Positions 14,966-24,143 are shown, counted from the stretch's first letter. The stretch: 64,000 nucleotides of DNA from Tenacibaculum todarodis (GCF_001889045.1 NZ_CP018155.1:496001-560000), one strand, 5' to 3'. Notes: a model not told the origin generated them from the letters alone. Translations and numbers: made by a program.

Positions 14966-16123
14966 CTATCTTCCACTAACTCTTTCTATATTGGTATAAA
15001 AAAGACTTTTATTAGGGTCAGAGTTGCTCATTTTGTCGTAACCACTTCTGTAGCTTTCTAAAGCTAAAGACATTTTACCTTTTTTTTCAAAATATAAACC
15101 AACATAGTAATCTCCTATATGAGATCTAGGATAAACGTTTAAAATCATCTCGCCAAAATTACGTAAGTAATCGCCATCTTCTTTATCAATAATTACATCT
15201 TCAATAATGAAAATGTCTTTTTCTCTAATTCCTAAGTTAGAGCCAAATAGAAAATCGATGTCTAAATATTTATTTTCTAGATAAGCAATAGCATCTGATG
15301 GCTCTAAGGCTTTAATTTTTTCTTCAAACTCTTTTGTAGTAATGCTTCCGTAAGTTTCAAATATTTTGTCCATGGCTCTAGGAATAGCTTCCCCTAAAGA
15401 AGAAATATAGCTTTCAGAGTTCATTTCATCATATTTAAAATGAAAGTTTTTAGCACTTATAGAACTTAGATATGTTTTTAACTCTGGTAGTGGTTTCTTT
15501 TTTTCTTTACTGAAAAATGGTGCATCATTTATATATAGGTAAAACGTATTGTCCTCTTTTTCAAATTTATCTACTTGAAAAGACATTGTTTTTGCGGTAA
15601 TATTTGGAGCAAATAAAGGGTTTATTGCTATGTAAGCATTAAATATTGGTGGCTTTTCATTTAAAAACTGAGTAACTAGATTTACAGATGAACCTTGACC
15701 AATAATTGATATAAAAGGAGAAGTTCTGTAGCTGCCTTCCATAAACGGTAAGATTTCATTTTTAATAAAACGTAAAAATTTAACATTACCACCAGTTAAT
15801 TGATAGGTGTTTTCATCAAAATAAGTGTCTTCTTCTCTCGTTTTATTTATCTGTATACCAACAACAATTTGTTTTGGGGCTTTATCAGTCATAGAAAAAA
15901 GCTTAGAACTAGCAACATAGGTGTCAAAAAGATGTTCGCCATCTATTATAATTGCTAATGGATAATTATTTATTGAGTCTTTTTGATAACCTTCAGGTAA
16001 ATAGATTTTTAAATCTCTAGTAGACCTTAACTCCTTAGATTCAAATTTTTTATTGATAAATTCTTGTGAAAATGATGATAAACTCACCAATAAAAGTATT
16101 AAAATTCCCCAATTGTTTTTCAT
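14966..16123 (-). CDS. Exported esterase-fold protein, nucleophile apparently lost
   Basis: A 385-residue protein with a signal peptide (about residues 7-20, SSFSQ cleavage). Residues 25-260 match the putative esterase (esterase D/Fes-like) alpha/beta hydrolase family: RDLKIYLPEGYQKD, YPLAIIIDGEHLF, VVGIQINKTRE. The nucleophile elbow, normally GHSxGG, reads IIGQGSSVNLV, with Gly at the Ser position, although an adjacent Ser could substitute. The C-terminal 100 residues look TPR-like (GDYYVGLYFEKKGKMSLALES). Probably periplasmic. It stands alone on the minus strand between men genes. Confidence 0.75.
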   Translation of the reverse strand: MKNNWGILILLLVSLSSFSQEFINKKFESKELRSTRDLKIYLPEGYQKDSINNYPLAIIIDGEHLFDTYVASSKLFSMTDKAPKQIVVGIQINKTREEDTYFDENTYQLTGGNVKFLRFIKNEILPFMEGSYRTSPFISIIGQGSSVNLVTQFLNEKPPIFNAYIAINPLFAPNITAKTMSFQVDKFEKEDNTFYLYINDAPFFSKEKKKPLPELKTYLSSISAKNFHFKYDEMNSESYISSLGEAIPRAMDKIFETYGSITTKEFEEKIKALEPSDAIAYLENKYLDIDFLFGSNLGIREKDIFIIEDVIIDKEDGDYLRNFGEMILNVYPRSHIGDYYVGLYFEKKGKMSLALESYRSGYDKMSNSDPNKSLFYTNIERVSGR

Positions 16124-16203
16124 AATGTATTATAGTTTACTTTAAAAACGTTGCATTTTAATTTTTATTTCGGGGGAAATTAGCTTACAAAAATCGAATG
16201 CGC

Positions 16204-16211
16204 TATTTTTG
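16204..16211 (+). promoter_or_regulatory. -7 promoter box (TATTTTTG) of menB
   Basis: The octamer fits TAnnTTTG and lies 34 nt before the menB ATG. No TTG is present 19-21 nt upstream, so the -33 box is poor. Confidence 0.45.
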
Positions 16212-16245
16212 TGCAATGACAAATTAACGAAAAAACTTACAAATT

Positions 16246-17085
16246 ATGATAAAACCAGATTGGAAAACTGCTAAAGTTTACGAAGATATTACTTATAAAA
16301 AATCTCACAATGTTGCAAGAATAGCATTTAATAGACCAAATGTACGTAATGCATTTCGCCCACATACAACATCAGAATTGTTAGATGCGTTTAATGATGC
16401 ACATGAAGATACAAATATTGGAGTAGTTTTATTGTCTGCAGAAGGGCCAAGTACAAAAGATGGTATTTGGAGTTTCTGTTCTGGTGGAGATCAAAATGCA
16501 CGTGGACATCAAGGTTATGTTGGTAAAGATGGTTATCATCGTTTAAATATTTTAGAAGTACAACGTTTAATAAGGTTTATGCCAAAGGCAGTTATATGTG
16601 TTGTTCCAGGTTGGGCTGTTGGTGGCGGACATAGCTTACATGTAACCTGCGATTTAACTTTGGCTTCTAAAGAACACGCTATTTTTAAACAAACTGATGC
16701 TGATGTAACGTCGTTTGACGCTGGTTATGGTTCTGCTTATTTAGCAAAAATGGTAGGGCAGAAGAGAGCAAGAGAAATTTTCTTTTTAGGAAGAAATTAC
16801 TCTGCCCAAGAAGCGTATGAAATGGGAATGGTAAATGCCGTAATTCCGCATGATGAATTAGAACAAACGGCTTTTGATTGGGCACAAGAAATATTAGAAA
16901 AATCCCCAACGTCTATAAAAATGCTGAAATTTGCAATGAATTTAACAGATGATGGAATGGTTGGGCAACAAGTATTTGCTGGTGAAGTTACTCGTTTAGC
17001 ATATATGACAGATGAAGCAAAAGAAGGAAGAGATGCCTTTCTTGAAAAAAGAAAACCTAACTTTCCTAAAACGTGGATACCATAA
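16246..17085 (+). CDS. menB: 1,4-dihydroxy-2-naphthoyl-CoA synthase MenB
   Basis: A 279-residue crotonase-fold enzyme that closes the naphthoquinone ring in menaquinone synthesis. Oxyanion-hole residues are in FCSGGDQNARG and VPGWAVGGGHSLHVTCDLTLAS. The family-specific ADVTSFDAGYGSAYLAKMVG and the C-terminal KRKPNFPKTW are present. Length and motifs identify MenB rather than a general enoyl-CoA hydratase. It is followed after 9 nt by a fumarylacetoacetate hydrolase-family gene, probably in one transcript. Confidence 0.97.
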   Translation: MIKPDWKTAKVYEDITYKKSHNVARIAFNRPNVRNAFRPHTTSELLDAFNDAHEDTNIGVVLLSAEGPSTKDGIWSFCSGGDQNARGHQGYVGKDGYHRLNILEVQRLIRFMPKAVICVVPGWAVGGGHSLHVTCDLTLASKEHAIFKQTDADVTSFDAGYGSAYLAKMVGQKRAREIFFLGRNYSAQEAYEMGMVNAVIPHDELEQTAFDWAQEILEKSPTSIKMLKFAMNLTDDGMVGQQVFAGEVTRLAYMTDEAKEGRDAFLEKRKPNFPKTWIP

Positions 17086-17094
17086 AAACCAACA

Positions 17095-17703
17095 ATGAAA
17101 ATAATTTGTATTGGGCGCAATTACGCAAAACATATAGAAGAGTTAGCAAATGAAAGACCAGACAATCCTGTTGTTTTTCTAAAGCCAGATTCGGCAATTT
17201 TACCAAGAAAGAACCCGTTTTTTATTCCGCCATTTTCTAATGATGTGCATTATGAAGTTGAGGTTTTAGTGAAGATAAATAAAGTTGGTAAACACATTCA
17301 ACCTAAATTTGCGCATAAATATTATGATGAAGTTGGTTTAGGAATCGATTTAACAGCAAGAGACGTTCAGGCAAAATGTAAAGAAAAAGGTTTGCCTTGG
17401 GAAAAAGCAAAAGCTTTTGATGGAAGTGCCGTTGTAGGTGAATTTTATCCGAAGGAAGAATTCGATTTAGATAATTTAAAGTTTCAACTATATAAGAATG
17501 ATGAAATTGTTCAAGATGGAAACACAAATGCAATGTTGTGGAAAACGGACGAATTAATTTCATATGTTTCTCAATATTTCACCTTAAAAAAAGGAGATAT
17601 TATTTTTACAGGAACTCCAGCTGGTGTTGGTAGAGTTGTAGAAAATGATACTTTAAAAGGAGTTATTGAAGGGAAAGAAGCTTTTAATATTAGAGTGAAA
17701 TAA
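17095..17703 (+). CDS. Fumarylacetoacetate hydrolase-family protein
   Basis: A 202-residue protein of the FAH fold. The metal ligands are in HYEVEVLVKI and LGIDLTARDVQ, and the closing motif is FTGTPAGVG. The length matches the single-domain YcgM/FAHD1 subgroup, which contains acylpyruvases and oxaloacetate decarboxylases. Substrate not determinable. It lies 9 nt after menB, but no FAH-type enzyme is needed for menaquinone, so the link may be only transcriptional. Confidence 0.88.
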   Translation: MKIICIGRNYAKHIEELANERPDNPVVFLKPDSAILPRKNPFFIPPFSNDVHYEVEVLVKINKVGKHIQPKFAHKYYDEVGLGIDLTARDVQAKCKEKGLPWEKAKAFDGSAVVGEFYPKEEFDLDNLKFQLYKNDEIVQDGNTNAMLWKTDELISYVSQYFTLKKGDIIFTGTPAGVGRVVENDTLKGVIEGKEAFNIRVK

Positions 17704-17705
17704 AT

Positions 17706-17790
17706 CAGTAAAAAGTATTTAAAGTTAAAAAGTAGAAAGTTTCATACTCAACTTTTAAACTTTATAAACGTTACAACTTTGTAACTTATA
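17706..17790. repeat. Degenerate period 7-8 tract after the FAH gene
   Basis: AGT-centred words (AGTAAAA, AGTATTTA, AAGTTAAAA, AGTAGAA, AGTTTCAT) are followed by the complementary style (ACTTTTAA, ACTTTATA, ACTTTGTA, ACTTATAA). Spacing is 7-9 nt, less regular than at 44948 and 58354. It begins just after the TAA stop and runs up to cinA. Confidence 0.55.
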
Positions 17791-17794
17791 AAAT

Positions 17795-19042
17795 ATGAAT
17801 GCAGAAATAATAACAATTGGAGACGAGATTCTTATTGGGCAAATTGTTGATACAAATTCGCAATTTATTGGAAAAGAATTAAATAAAATAGGAGTTTCTG
17901 TGTATCAGATAACTTCAATACAAGATGATGAACAGCACATTTTAAATGCGTTAAAAGAAGCGCAAGAACGTGCAGATATTGTTATTTTAACTGGAGGATT
18001 AGGGCCAACAAAAGACGATATCACCAAAAAAACAATTGCTAAGTATTTTAACGATGCTGAGTTTATTGAATATCCAGAAGTTATAGCACACATAAAAGAG
18101 TTATTTAGTAAGATAAACCATCCGTTTAAGGAAATTCAACGTTATCAAGCGCAGTTGCCTTCAAAAGCAACCTTATTAATGAATAATTTTGGAACAGCAC
18201 CAGGAATGTGGTTTTATGAAAACAATACAGTTTTTGTTTCACTTCCAGGCGTTCCTTATGAAATGAAAGGATTAATAACCAATCAAGTTTTACCAAGAAT
18301 TCAAAAACAATTTAAACTACCCTTTATCATTCATAAAACAATTATGACTTATGGAGCGGGAGAAAGTACAATTGCAGAAATAATTGAAGATTTCGAAAAC
18401 AATTTGCCAAGCTTTATAAAGTTAGCATATTTACCATCATTTGGTAAAGTTAGATTGCGTTTATCCGCCAAAGGCGAAAATAAAGAAGTTTTAGAAGCTG
18501 CCTTAGAAAAGCAACTGCAAGAACTGCAAGAGTTAATCCCTGATATTATAACTGGTTTTGATGAAGGAGAAACTATTGAAAAGAGAATAGGAACACTTTT
18601 AAAACAACAAGGTAAAACACTTTCAACAGCAGAAAGTTTAACAGGAGGTAAAATAGCATCAACTATTGTTTCAGTAGCAGGTTCTTCAGCTTATTATAAA
18701 GGAAGTTTTGTAACCTATTCAGCAGCTTTAAAACAACAATTATTAAGTGTGTCATCTAAATTAATAGAAACACATTCTGTAGTTAGTGCACAAGTAGCTG
18801 AGGTTATGGCAAAAAATGCTAGAAAAATTACAGAAACAGATTATGCAATTGCAGTAACAGGAAATGCAGGGCCAACAGCAGATATAACAGATAAAAGTGT
18901 AGGAGTAGTTTTTATTGCAATTGCAGATAAAAATGGGGTAGAAGCACATCAATTTAATTTTGGACAGCCAAGAGAAAAAGTAATTAATAGAACTGTAACT
19001 AAGGCATTTGAATTATTACAGCAAAAAATTTCAAAAAAATAG
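17795..19042 (+). CDS. cinA: CinA: competence-damage protein / NMN deamidase
   Basis: A 415-residue protein with two domains. Residues 1-170 are the MoaB/MogA-like COG1058 domain (GDEILIGQIVDTNSQFIG and LTGGLGPTKDDITK), proposed to act on ADP-ribose. Residues 255-415 are the NMN amidohydrolase domain (TAESLTGGKIAS, YKGSFVTYS, AVTGNAGP). In the family the enzyme recycles nicotinamide mononucleotide formed by DNA ligase. The full-length two-domain form is intact. Confidence 0.95.
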   Translation: MNAEIITIGDEILIGQIVDTNSQFIGKELNKIGVSVYQITSIQDDEQHILNALKEAQERADIVILTGGLGPTKDDITKKTIAKYFNDAEFIEYPEVIAHIKELFSKINHPFKEIQRYQAQLPSKATLLMNNFGTAPGMWFYENNTVFVSLPGVPYEMKGLITNQVLPRIQKQFKLPFIIHKTIMTYGAGESTIAEIIEDFENNLPSFIKLAYLPSFGKVRLRLSAKGENKEVLEAALEKQLQELQELIPDIITGFDEGETIEKRIGTLLKQQGKTLSTAESLTGGKIASTIVSVAGSSAYYKGSFVTYSAALKQQLLSVSSKLIETHSVVSAQVAEVMAKNARKITETDYAIAVTGNAGPTADITDKSVGVVFIAIADKNGVEAHQFNFGQPREKVINRTVTKAFELLQQKISKK

Positions 19043-19051
19043 TTAAAATAG

Positions 19052-19084
19052 TTTTGTTGTTATTTAAAAATTGACGTATTTTTG
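19052..19084 (+). promoter_or_regulatory. Promoter of rpmB-rpmG-DUF4295
   Basis: TTTTG (19052-19056), a 20-nt spacer and TATTTTTG (19077-19084) match the Bacteroidota promoter consensus. The leader is about 30 nt before the ATG at 19124. Confidence 0.65.
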
Positions 19085-19123
19085 CACCTCGTTTAGAGAT
19101 AACAAAATAAAACTGTCAAGAAG

Positions 19124-19363
19124 ATGTCTAGAGTTTGTGAACTTACAGGTAAAAAAGCAATGGTAGGAAACAATGTTTCCCATGCAATGAATAGAACAAA
19201 AAGAAGATTTAACGCTAATCTTATGACTAAGCGTTTCTTTATTCCAGAAGAAGATAAATGGGTAACCTTAAAAGTATCTGCTTCTGCATTAAAAAACATA
19301 AATAAAAAAGGAATTGCTGCTGTTATTAAAGAAGCAAGAGCAAAAGGATTCTTAACAAAATAA
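19124..19363 (+). CDS. rpmB: 50S ribosomal protein bL28
   Basis: A 79-residue protein beginning MSRVCELTGKKAMVGNNVSH, followed by NRTKRRFNANL. These are the bL28 signatures. It lacks the four-Cys zinc form, having only Cys5. First gene of a three-gene ribosomal cluster, 29 nt before rpmG. Confidence 0.97.
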   Translation: MSRVCELTGKKAMVGNNVSHAMNRTKRRFNANLMTKRFFIPEEDKWVTLKVSASALKNINKKGIAAVIKEARAKGFLTK

Positions 19364-19392
19364 TTCCTTTTTAGGATTAAAATTTTAGCACA

Positions 19393-19575
19393 ATGGCAAA
19401 AAAAGGAAACAGAGTACAAGTTATTTTAGAATGTACTGAGCACAAAGCAACAGGGCAACCAGGAACTTCTCGTTATATTACAACAAAAAACAAGAAGAAT
19501 ACCCCAGATAGAGTTGAGTTAAAGAAATTTAACCCAATTTTAAAGAAAATGACAGTTCATAAAGAAATTAAATAA
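19393..19575 (+). CDS. rpmG: 50S ribosomal protein bL33
   Basis: A 60-residue protein: [38 protein letters not shown]. Only one of the four zinc-ligand cysteines of the C+ form is present, so this is the zinc-free form. It lies between rpmB and the DUF4295 gene on one transcript. Confidence 0.97.
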   Translation: MAKKGNRVQVILECTEHKATGQPGTSRYITTKNKKNTPDRVELKKFNPILKKMTVHKEIK

Positions 19576-19602
19576 TTAGCTACGGCTTTAAATTTATACA
19601 AG

Positions 19603-19755
19603 ATGGCAAAGAAATCAGTAGCATCGTTACAAACAGGAGCAAAAAGATTAAGTAAAGCAATTAAAATGGTAAAATCTCCAAAAACAGGAGCTTACACATT
19701 TGTTGAAGCTATTATGGATCCTTCTGCTGTAGATGCCTTTTTAGCAAAAAAGTAA
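19603..19755 (+). CDS. DUF4295 small basic protein, ribosome-associated
   Basis: A 50-residue lysine-rich protein (MAKKSVASLQTGAKRLSKAI, then TGAYTFVEAIMDPSAVDAFL). DUF4295 is specific to Bacteroidota and regularly sits next to rpmB-rpmG. From memory, structural work on a Flavobacterium ribosome described this protein as an extra large-subunit component, but I cannot verify that here. It lies 27 nt after rpmG and ends before a strong terminator, so it is the last gene of the cluster. It is easily missed because of its size. Confidence 0.92.
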   Translation: MAKKSVASLQTGAKRLSKAIKMVKSPKTGAYTFVEAIMDPSAVDAFLAKK

Positions 19756-19777
19756 ACATTTTACTTACATAAAATAT

Positions 19778-19813
19778 AAAGCTACTTTCTTAAATAGAGA
19801 GTAGCTTTTTTTT
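19778..19813 (+). terminator. Terminator of the rpmB-rpmG-DUF4295 operon
   Basis: AAAGCTACT pairs with AGTAGCTTT. The stem extends inward by TTCT/AGAG, one of these being a wobble pair, with a TAAAT loop, and a run of eight T follows. Confidence 0.9.
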
Positions 19814-19833
19814 ATATATTGCATTTTGTTATC

Positions 19834-19850
19834 CTGAGCGTAGTCGAAGG
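19834..19850 (+). repeat. TGAGCGNAGTCGAA short repeat
   Basis: CTGAGCGTAGTCGAAGG lies 4 nt before copy C of the two-stem element. Confidence 0.7.
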
Positions 19851-19853
19851 GTT

Positions 19854-19944
19854 GGGCGTTACCACGCAAAAAAAGCGTGGTCGGGCTTTTCGCTATATCT
19901 TTTTTCAGAAAAAGAAAAAAGGATGCCGCTACAATCCCTAACGC
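19854..19944 (+). repeat. Two-stem dispersed element, copy C (long form)
   Basis: GGGCGTTA, stem CCACGC-A7-GCGTGG, TCGGGCTTTTCGCTATAT, stem CTTTTTTC...GAAAAAAG, then GATGCCGCTACAATCCC and TAACGC. It is downstream of the ribosomal cluster in the same orientation, after its terminator. Confidence 0.85.
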
Positions 19945-20025
19945 AGGCCTCTTTATAATGACAAGATGTCAAGTTTAACTCTTGGCATAATTTTTAAGGT
20001 ATAAAAAAGTATACAAACCAAACAG

Positions 20026-20979
20026 ATGAGTTTTTTTAAAAATATATTTTCAAAAGAAAAAAAGGAAACCTTAGATAAAGGTTTAGAGAAATCTAAAACT
20101 AATTTCCTAAATAAAATGTCTAAAGCCGTAGCAGGTAAATCTAAAGTAGATGATGATGTTTTAGATAATTTAGAAGAGGTTTTAGTAGCATCAGACGTTG
20201 GTGTAAATACTACTTTAAAAATTATTGATAGAATAGAAGCAAGAGTTGCTAAAGACAAATATTTAGGAACCGACGAGTTAAATAACATTCTACGAGAAGA
20301 AATAGCAGGTTTATTATCTGAAACCAATTCAGGAAACGATACCGATTTTACAATTCCAGAAAACAAAAAACCTTATGTATTAATGGTTGTTGGAGTAAAC
20401 GGAGTTGGTAAAACTACAACAATAGGTAAGTTGGCAGCTCAATTTAAAAAGAAAGGCTTAAAAGTTGTTTTAGGAGCAGCAGATACATTTAGAGCAGCAG
20501 CAATAGATCAGTTACAAGTTTGGGCAGATAGAACGGATGTGCCAATTGTACGTCAAGAAATGGGGTCAGATCCAGCATCTGTGGCTTTTGATACCCTACA
20601 ATCTGCTGTTACACAAAATGCCGATGTTGTAATTATAGACACAGCAGGTCGTTTACACAATAAAGTAAACTTAATGAATGAGCTTACAAAGATAAAACGT
20701 GTAATGCAAAAAGTGGTAGCAGATGCTCCGCACGATGTATTATTAGTTTTAGACGGCTCAACAGGACAAAATGCATTTGAACAAGCAAAACAATTTACAT
20801 TAGCAACAGAAGTTACTTCTTTAGCGGTAACAAAATTAGACGGAACTGCAAAAGGAGGAGTTGTAATTGGTATTTCAGACCAATTTCAAATACCCGTAAA
20901 ATATATTGGAGTAGGAGAAGGAATAGACGATTTGCAAGTATTTAACAAACATGAGTTTGTAGATTCGTTTTTTAAGTAA
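20026..20979 (+). CDS. ftsY: Signal recognition particle receptor FtsY
   Basis: A 317-residue SRP GTPase. The short acidic/basic N-terminal region and helical N domain occupy residues 1-115. The G domain contains G1 VVGVNGVGKTTTIGKLA, the insertion-box motif AADTFRAAAIDQL, DTAGRLHNKVNLM (G3), TKLDGTAKGGV (G4) and the closing GVGEGIDDL. It docks ribosome-SRP complexes at the inner membrane. The long acidic A domain of E. coli FtsY is absent, as is common in this phylum. Confidence 0.97.
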   Translation: MSFFKNIFSKEKKETLDKGLEKSKTNFLNKMSKAVAGKSKVDDDVLDNLEEVLVASDVGVNTTLKIIDRIEARVAKDKYLGTDELNNILREEIAGLLSETNSGNDTDFTIPENKKPYVLMVVGVNGVGKTTTIGKLAAQFKKKGLKVVLGAADTFRAAAIDQLQVWADRTDVPIVRQEMGSDPASVAFDTLQSAVTQNADVVIIDTAGRLHNKVNLMNELTKIKRVMQKVVADAPHDVLLVLDGSTGQNAFEQAKQFTLATEVTSLAVTKLDGTAKGGVVIGISDQFQIPVKYIGVGEGIDDLQVFNKHEFVDSFFK

Positions 20980-21000
20980 ACTAATTTTACAATAAAAATT

Positions 21001-21033
21001 AAAACTCCTTTCTAAGTAATAGAAAGGAGTTTT
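21001..21033 (+). terminator. Terminator of ftsY
   Basis: A 13-bp perfect stem AAAACTCCTTTCT/AGAAAGGAGTTTT with a 7-nt loop, followed by GTTTTTT. Confidence 0.9.
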
Positions 21034-21068
21034 GTTTTTTATATATTTGAAAATCAAATTCTTAAATA

Positions 21069-22712
21069 ATGAGAAAACTACTTCTAATTACTTTATCAAT
21101 TATATTATTTACTGCTTGTAAGCAAAAGGATAACAATATCTTTTTTAAAAAATATGATGAAACTGATCAGTTACAGGAACAAGAAAGTCATGAAAGTAAA
21201 AGAATGCAGTTTAAGTTAATTCAGTCTAAATATTTAGATATGAATCAAGTTTTTAAACCTTTTCAAGAAGATTTAGCTCATTTTTCAGAAGAAAATTATC
21301 AAGAATTAAAACCATTAGTTTTAGAACAAAATATTCCAACAATTCAAAACAGTATAAAAGAAGGAAATCTATCTTATGAAAAACTGACCTTATTTTATTT
21401 ATATAGAATCAGAAAATTTGAAAGTGATAGTACAAAGTCTTTAAATGCAATAATTGCTTTAAATCCTAATGTAGTTAAAGAAGCAAGAGCAAGAGATAAA
21501 AATAAAAATAATGTTTCAGAGAATTCAATTTTTGGAATGCCAATCTTGTTAAAAGACAATATAAATACTTATAATATGCCAACTACAGCTGGAGCAATTG
21601 CTTTAGCTGAGAACAAAAATACTACTGATGCTTTTATAGTTGATAAACTAAAAGAAAATGGCGCGTTAATTTTAGGGAAAGTAAATTTAAGTGAATGGGC
21701 TTATTTTTTCTGTTCGGGTTGTCCGTTAGGATATTCTGCAATTGGTGGACAAACCTTAAATCCGTATGGAAGAAAAATATTTGAAACTGGTGGAAGTTCT
21801 GCAGGAAGTGGAGTAGCAGTTGCCGCAAATTATGGAGTTGCAGCGGTTGGTACAGAAACTTCAGGTTCTATTACTTCACCGTCAAGTCAAAATTCTGTGG
21901 TTGGATTAAAACCAACAATTGGAGTTTTGAGTAGAACAGGTATTGTACCAATTTCAAGTACTTTAGATACGCCAGGACCTATGACTAAAAATATTGTTGA
22001 TAATGCAATTTTTTTAGAAGCTATGTTAGGTCTTGATAAAGATGATTCTGAATCAATAAAAAATGATTATAAATTTAATCTAATTGATAAGGATAAATTT
22101 AATTTTTCTAAAACTAAAATTGGAGTTTTAAAACCCTTATTAACTGATTCTATCTATGCTTTAACAATAGAAAAAATAAAAAAAGCTGGAGCTGAAATTG
22201 TAGAGTTAAACCCAGAGAACCCTAAATTCGATGGTTTTTTAACGCTTCTTAATATTGATATGAAACATGATTTACCATTATATTTAAAAAATAATTCAGA
22301 TAAAAATGTAGAGATAAAGTCAGTAAAAGATGTTACGATTTTTAATTTGAAAGATTCAATTTTAAGAGCACCTTATGGACAACAGTTATTTGATGGAATA
22401 GTAAAAGATTCAACAACTTTAAAGCAATTAGAAATTGTAAAGAATAATTTAAATTCGGAAGGTAAAAAGTTTTTACAAGCATTAAAGGATGAAAACTTAG
22501 ATGTAATTTTATCAATAAATAATTATCATTCAGGAATTGCAGCTGTTGCTAAACACCCAACATTAACAGTTCCAATGGGATATAAAGATTCTGGAGAACC
22601 AATTAGTTTAACATTTATCGGTGTTCCATTCTCTGAAAGTAGATTGTTAGAGATTGGTTATGCTTTTGAACAATTAACTAAAGTTAGAAAATTACCAAAA
22701 AACTATCAATAA
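21069..22712 (+). CDS. Amidase-signature lipoprotein
   Basis: A 547-residue amidase-signature (AS) enzyme. An N-terminal lipoprotein signal ends in LFTAC (Cys17). The Ser-cisSer-Lys triad is visible: Lys in LLKDNINT, cis-Ser in [14 protein letters not shown] and the nucleophile in [13 protein letters not shown]. Flavobacterial relatives are secreted amidases of unknown substrate. An envelope substrate such as a peptide amide is possible. It is not GatA, because of the lipobox, the length and the lone setting. Confidence 0.9.
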   Translation: MRKLLLITLSIILFTACKQKDNNIFFKKYDETDQLQEQESHESKRMQFKLIQSKYLDMNQVFKPFQEDLAHFSEENYQELKPLVLEQNIPTIQNSIKEGNLSYEKLTLFYLYRIRKFESDSTKSLNAIIALNPNVVKEARARDKNKNNVSENSIFGMPILLKDNINTYNMPTTAGAIALAENKNTTDAFIVDKLKENGALILGKVNLSEWAYFFCSGCPLGYSAIGGQTLNPYGRKIFETGGSSAGSGVAVAANYGVAAVGTETSGSITSPSSQNSVVGLKPTIGVLSRTGIVPISSTLDTPGPMTKNIVDNAIFLEAMLGLDKDDSESIKNDYKFNLIDKDKFNFSKTKIGVLKPLLTDSIYALTIEKIKKAGAEIVELNPENPKFDGFLTLLNIDMKHDLPLYLKNNSDKNVEIKSVKDVTIFNLKDSILRAPYGQQLFDGIVKDSTTLKQLEIVKNNLNSEGKKFLQALKDENLDVILSINNYHSGIAAVAKHPTLTVPMGYKDSGEPISLTFIGVPFSESRLLEIGYAFEQLTKVRKLPKNYQ

Positions 22713-22740
22713 GAAAGAATTTTAATAGTTTTAAAAGCAC

Positions 22741-22748
22741 TATTTTTG
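22741..22748 (+). promoter_or_regulatory. -7 promoter box (TATTTTTG) of rimO
   Basis: The octamer fits TAnnTTTG and lies 22 nt before the rimO ATG. The -33 region lacks TTG. Confidence 0.45.
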
Positions 22749-22770
22749 CATTCGCTTAAACTTAATAAAG

Positions 22771-24126
22771 ATGCGTACAAAAACTATCAAGAAAAATAAG
22801 ATTAATGTTGTTACTTTAGGTTGCTCTAAAAACGTTTACGACAGTGAAGTTTTAATGGGACAATTAAAAGCAAACGGCAAAAATGTTGTGCATGAAGATC
22901 CAGAAGATGATGGAAACATTGTTGTAATTAATACTTGCGGATTTATTGGTAAAGCCAAAGAAGAAAGTATTGATACAATTTTACATTATGCACAAAGAAA
23001 AGAAGCAGGTGAAATTGATAAAGTTTTTGTTTCTGGTTGTTTAAGTGAACGTTACAAGCCAGATTTAGAAAGAGAAATTAAAAATGTAGACCAATATTTT
23101 GGAACACACGATTTGCCGAATCTTTTAAAGGTTTTAGAAGCAGATTATAAACATGAATTGATTGGTGAGCGTTTAACAACTACACCAAAACACTATGCAT
23201 ATTTAAAAATTGCTGAAGGATGTGATAGACCTTGTTCGTTTTGTGCAATTCCTTTAATGAGAGGAAAACACAAATCTACTCCAATTGAAGATATTGTTAT
23301 TGAAGCTACAAAGCTAGCTGAAAAAGGTATTAAGGAAATAATGCTTATAGCGCAAGATTTAACTTATTACGGATTAGATATCTACAAAAAGCGTGCGTTA
23401 GCAGAATTGTTAGAAGCTTTAGTAAAAGTAGATGGAATTGAATGGATTCGTTTGCATTATGCTTTTCCAACTGGTTTTCCAATGGATGTTTTAGAAGTGA
23501 TGAAACGTGAACCAAAAGTGTGTAATTATTTAGATATTCCTTTACAGCATATTAATACAGAAATTTTAAAGTCGATGAAACGTGGTACAACGCACGAAAA
23601 AACGACTTCATTAATTCATAAGTTTAGAGAGGCGGTTCCTAACATGGGAATTAGAACCACCTTAATTGTTGGTTATCCTGGAGAAACGGAAGAGCAATTT
23701 CAAGAATTAAAAGATTGGGTAGAGGAGATGCGTTTTGAGCGTTTAGGTGCTTTTCAATATTCTCATGAAGAAAATACTGGAGCGTATGTTTTAGAAGATA
23801 ATGTTCCGGAAGATGTAAAGTTTAGACGTGTAAACGAGATTATGGAAATTCAAGGTCAGATTTCTTGGGAGTTGAATCAACAGAAAATCGGAAAAACGTT
23901 TAGATGTTTATTTGATAGAAAAGATGGAGAATTTTTCTATGGAAGAACAGAATTTGATTCGCCAGATGTAGATAATGATGTTATTGTTGATGCTAAAGAA
24001 CACTATATTAAAATAGGTGAATTCATAGATATTAAAATTCATGAAGCAGGAGATTTTGATTTACACGGAACTCCAGTTGTTAAACAAGAGAGACCAATTC
24101 CTTTAAATCAACAGAAGAAAAAATAA
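22771..24126 (+). CDS. rimO: Ribosomal protein uS12 methylthiotransferase RimO
   Basis: A 451-residue radical-SAM enzyme that adds a methylthio group to an Asp of uS12. The UPF0004 N-terminal cluster cysteines are in TLGCSKNVYDSEVL, NTCGFI and SGCLSERY. The radical SAM motif CDRPCSFCAIPLMRG and a C-terminal TRAM domain (residues about 380-445) follow. TLGCSKN separates RimO from MiaB. Complete and normal in length. Confidence 0.97.
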   Translation: MRTKTIKKNKINVVTLGCSKNVYDSEVLMGQLKANGKNVVHEDPEDDGNIVVINTCGFIGKAKEESIDTILHYAQRKEAGEIDKVFVSGCLSERYKPDLEREIKNVDQYFGTHDLPNLLKVLEADYKHELIGERLTTTPKHYAYLKIAEGCDRPCSFCAIPLMRGKHKSTPIEDIVIEATKLAEKGIKEIMLIAQDLTYYGLDIYKKRALAELLEALVKVDGIEWIRLHYAFPTGFPMDVLEVMKREPKVCNYLDIPLQHINTEILKSMKRGTTHEKTTSLIHKFREAVPNMGIRTTLIVGYPGETEEQFQELKDWVEEMRFERLGAFQYSHEENTGAYVLEDNVPEDVKFRRVNEIMEIQGQISWELNQQKIGKTFRCLFDRKDGEFFYGRTEFDSPDVDNDVIVDAKEHYIKIGEFIDIKIHEAGDFDLHGTPVVKQERPIPLNQQKKK

Positions 24127-24143
24127 ATAAAACTTATAAATAG

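Noticed and set aside
19854..19944. tRNA-like or attC identity of the two-stem element
   Set aside because: No acceptor/anticodon layout exists, and the terminal GCGTTA/TAACGC words do not satisfy the attC core consensus.
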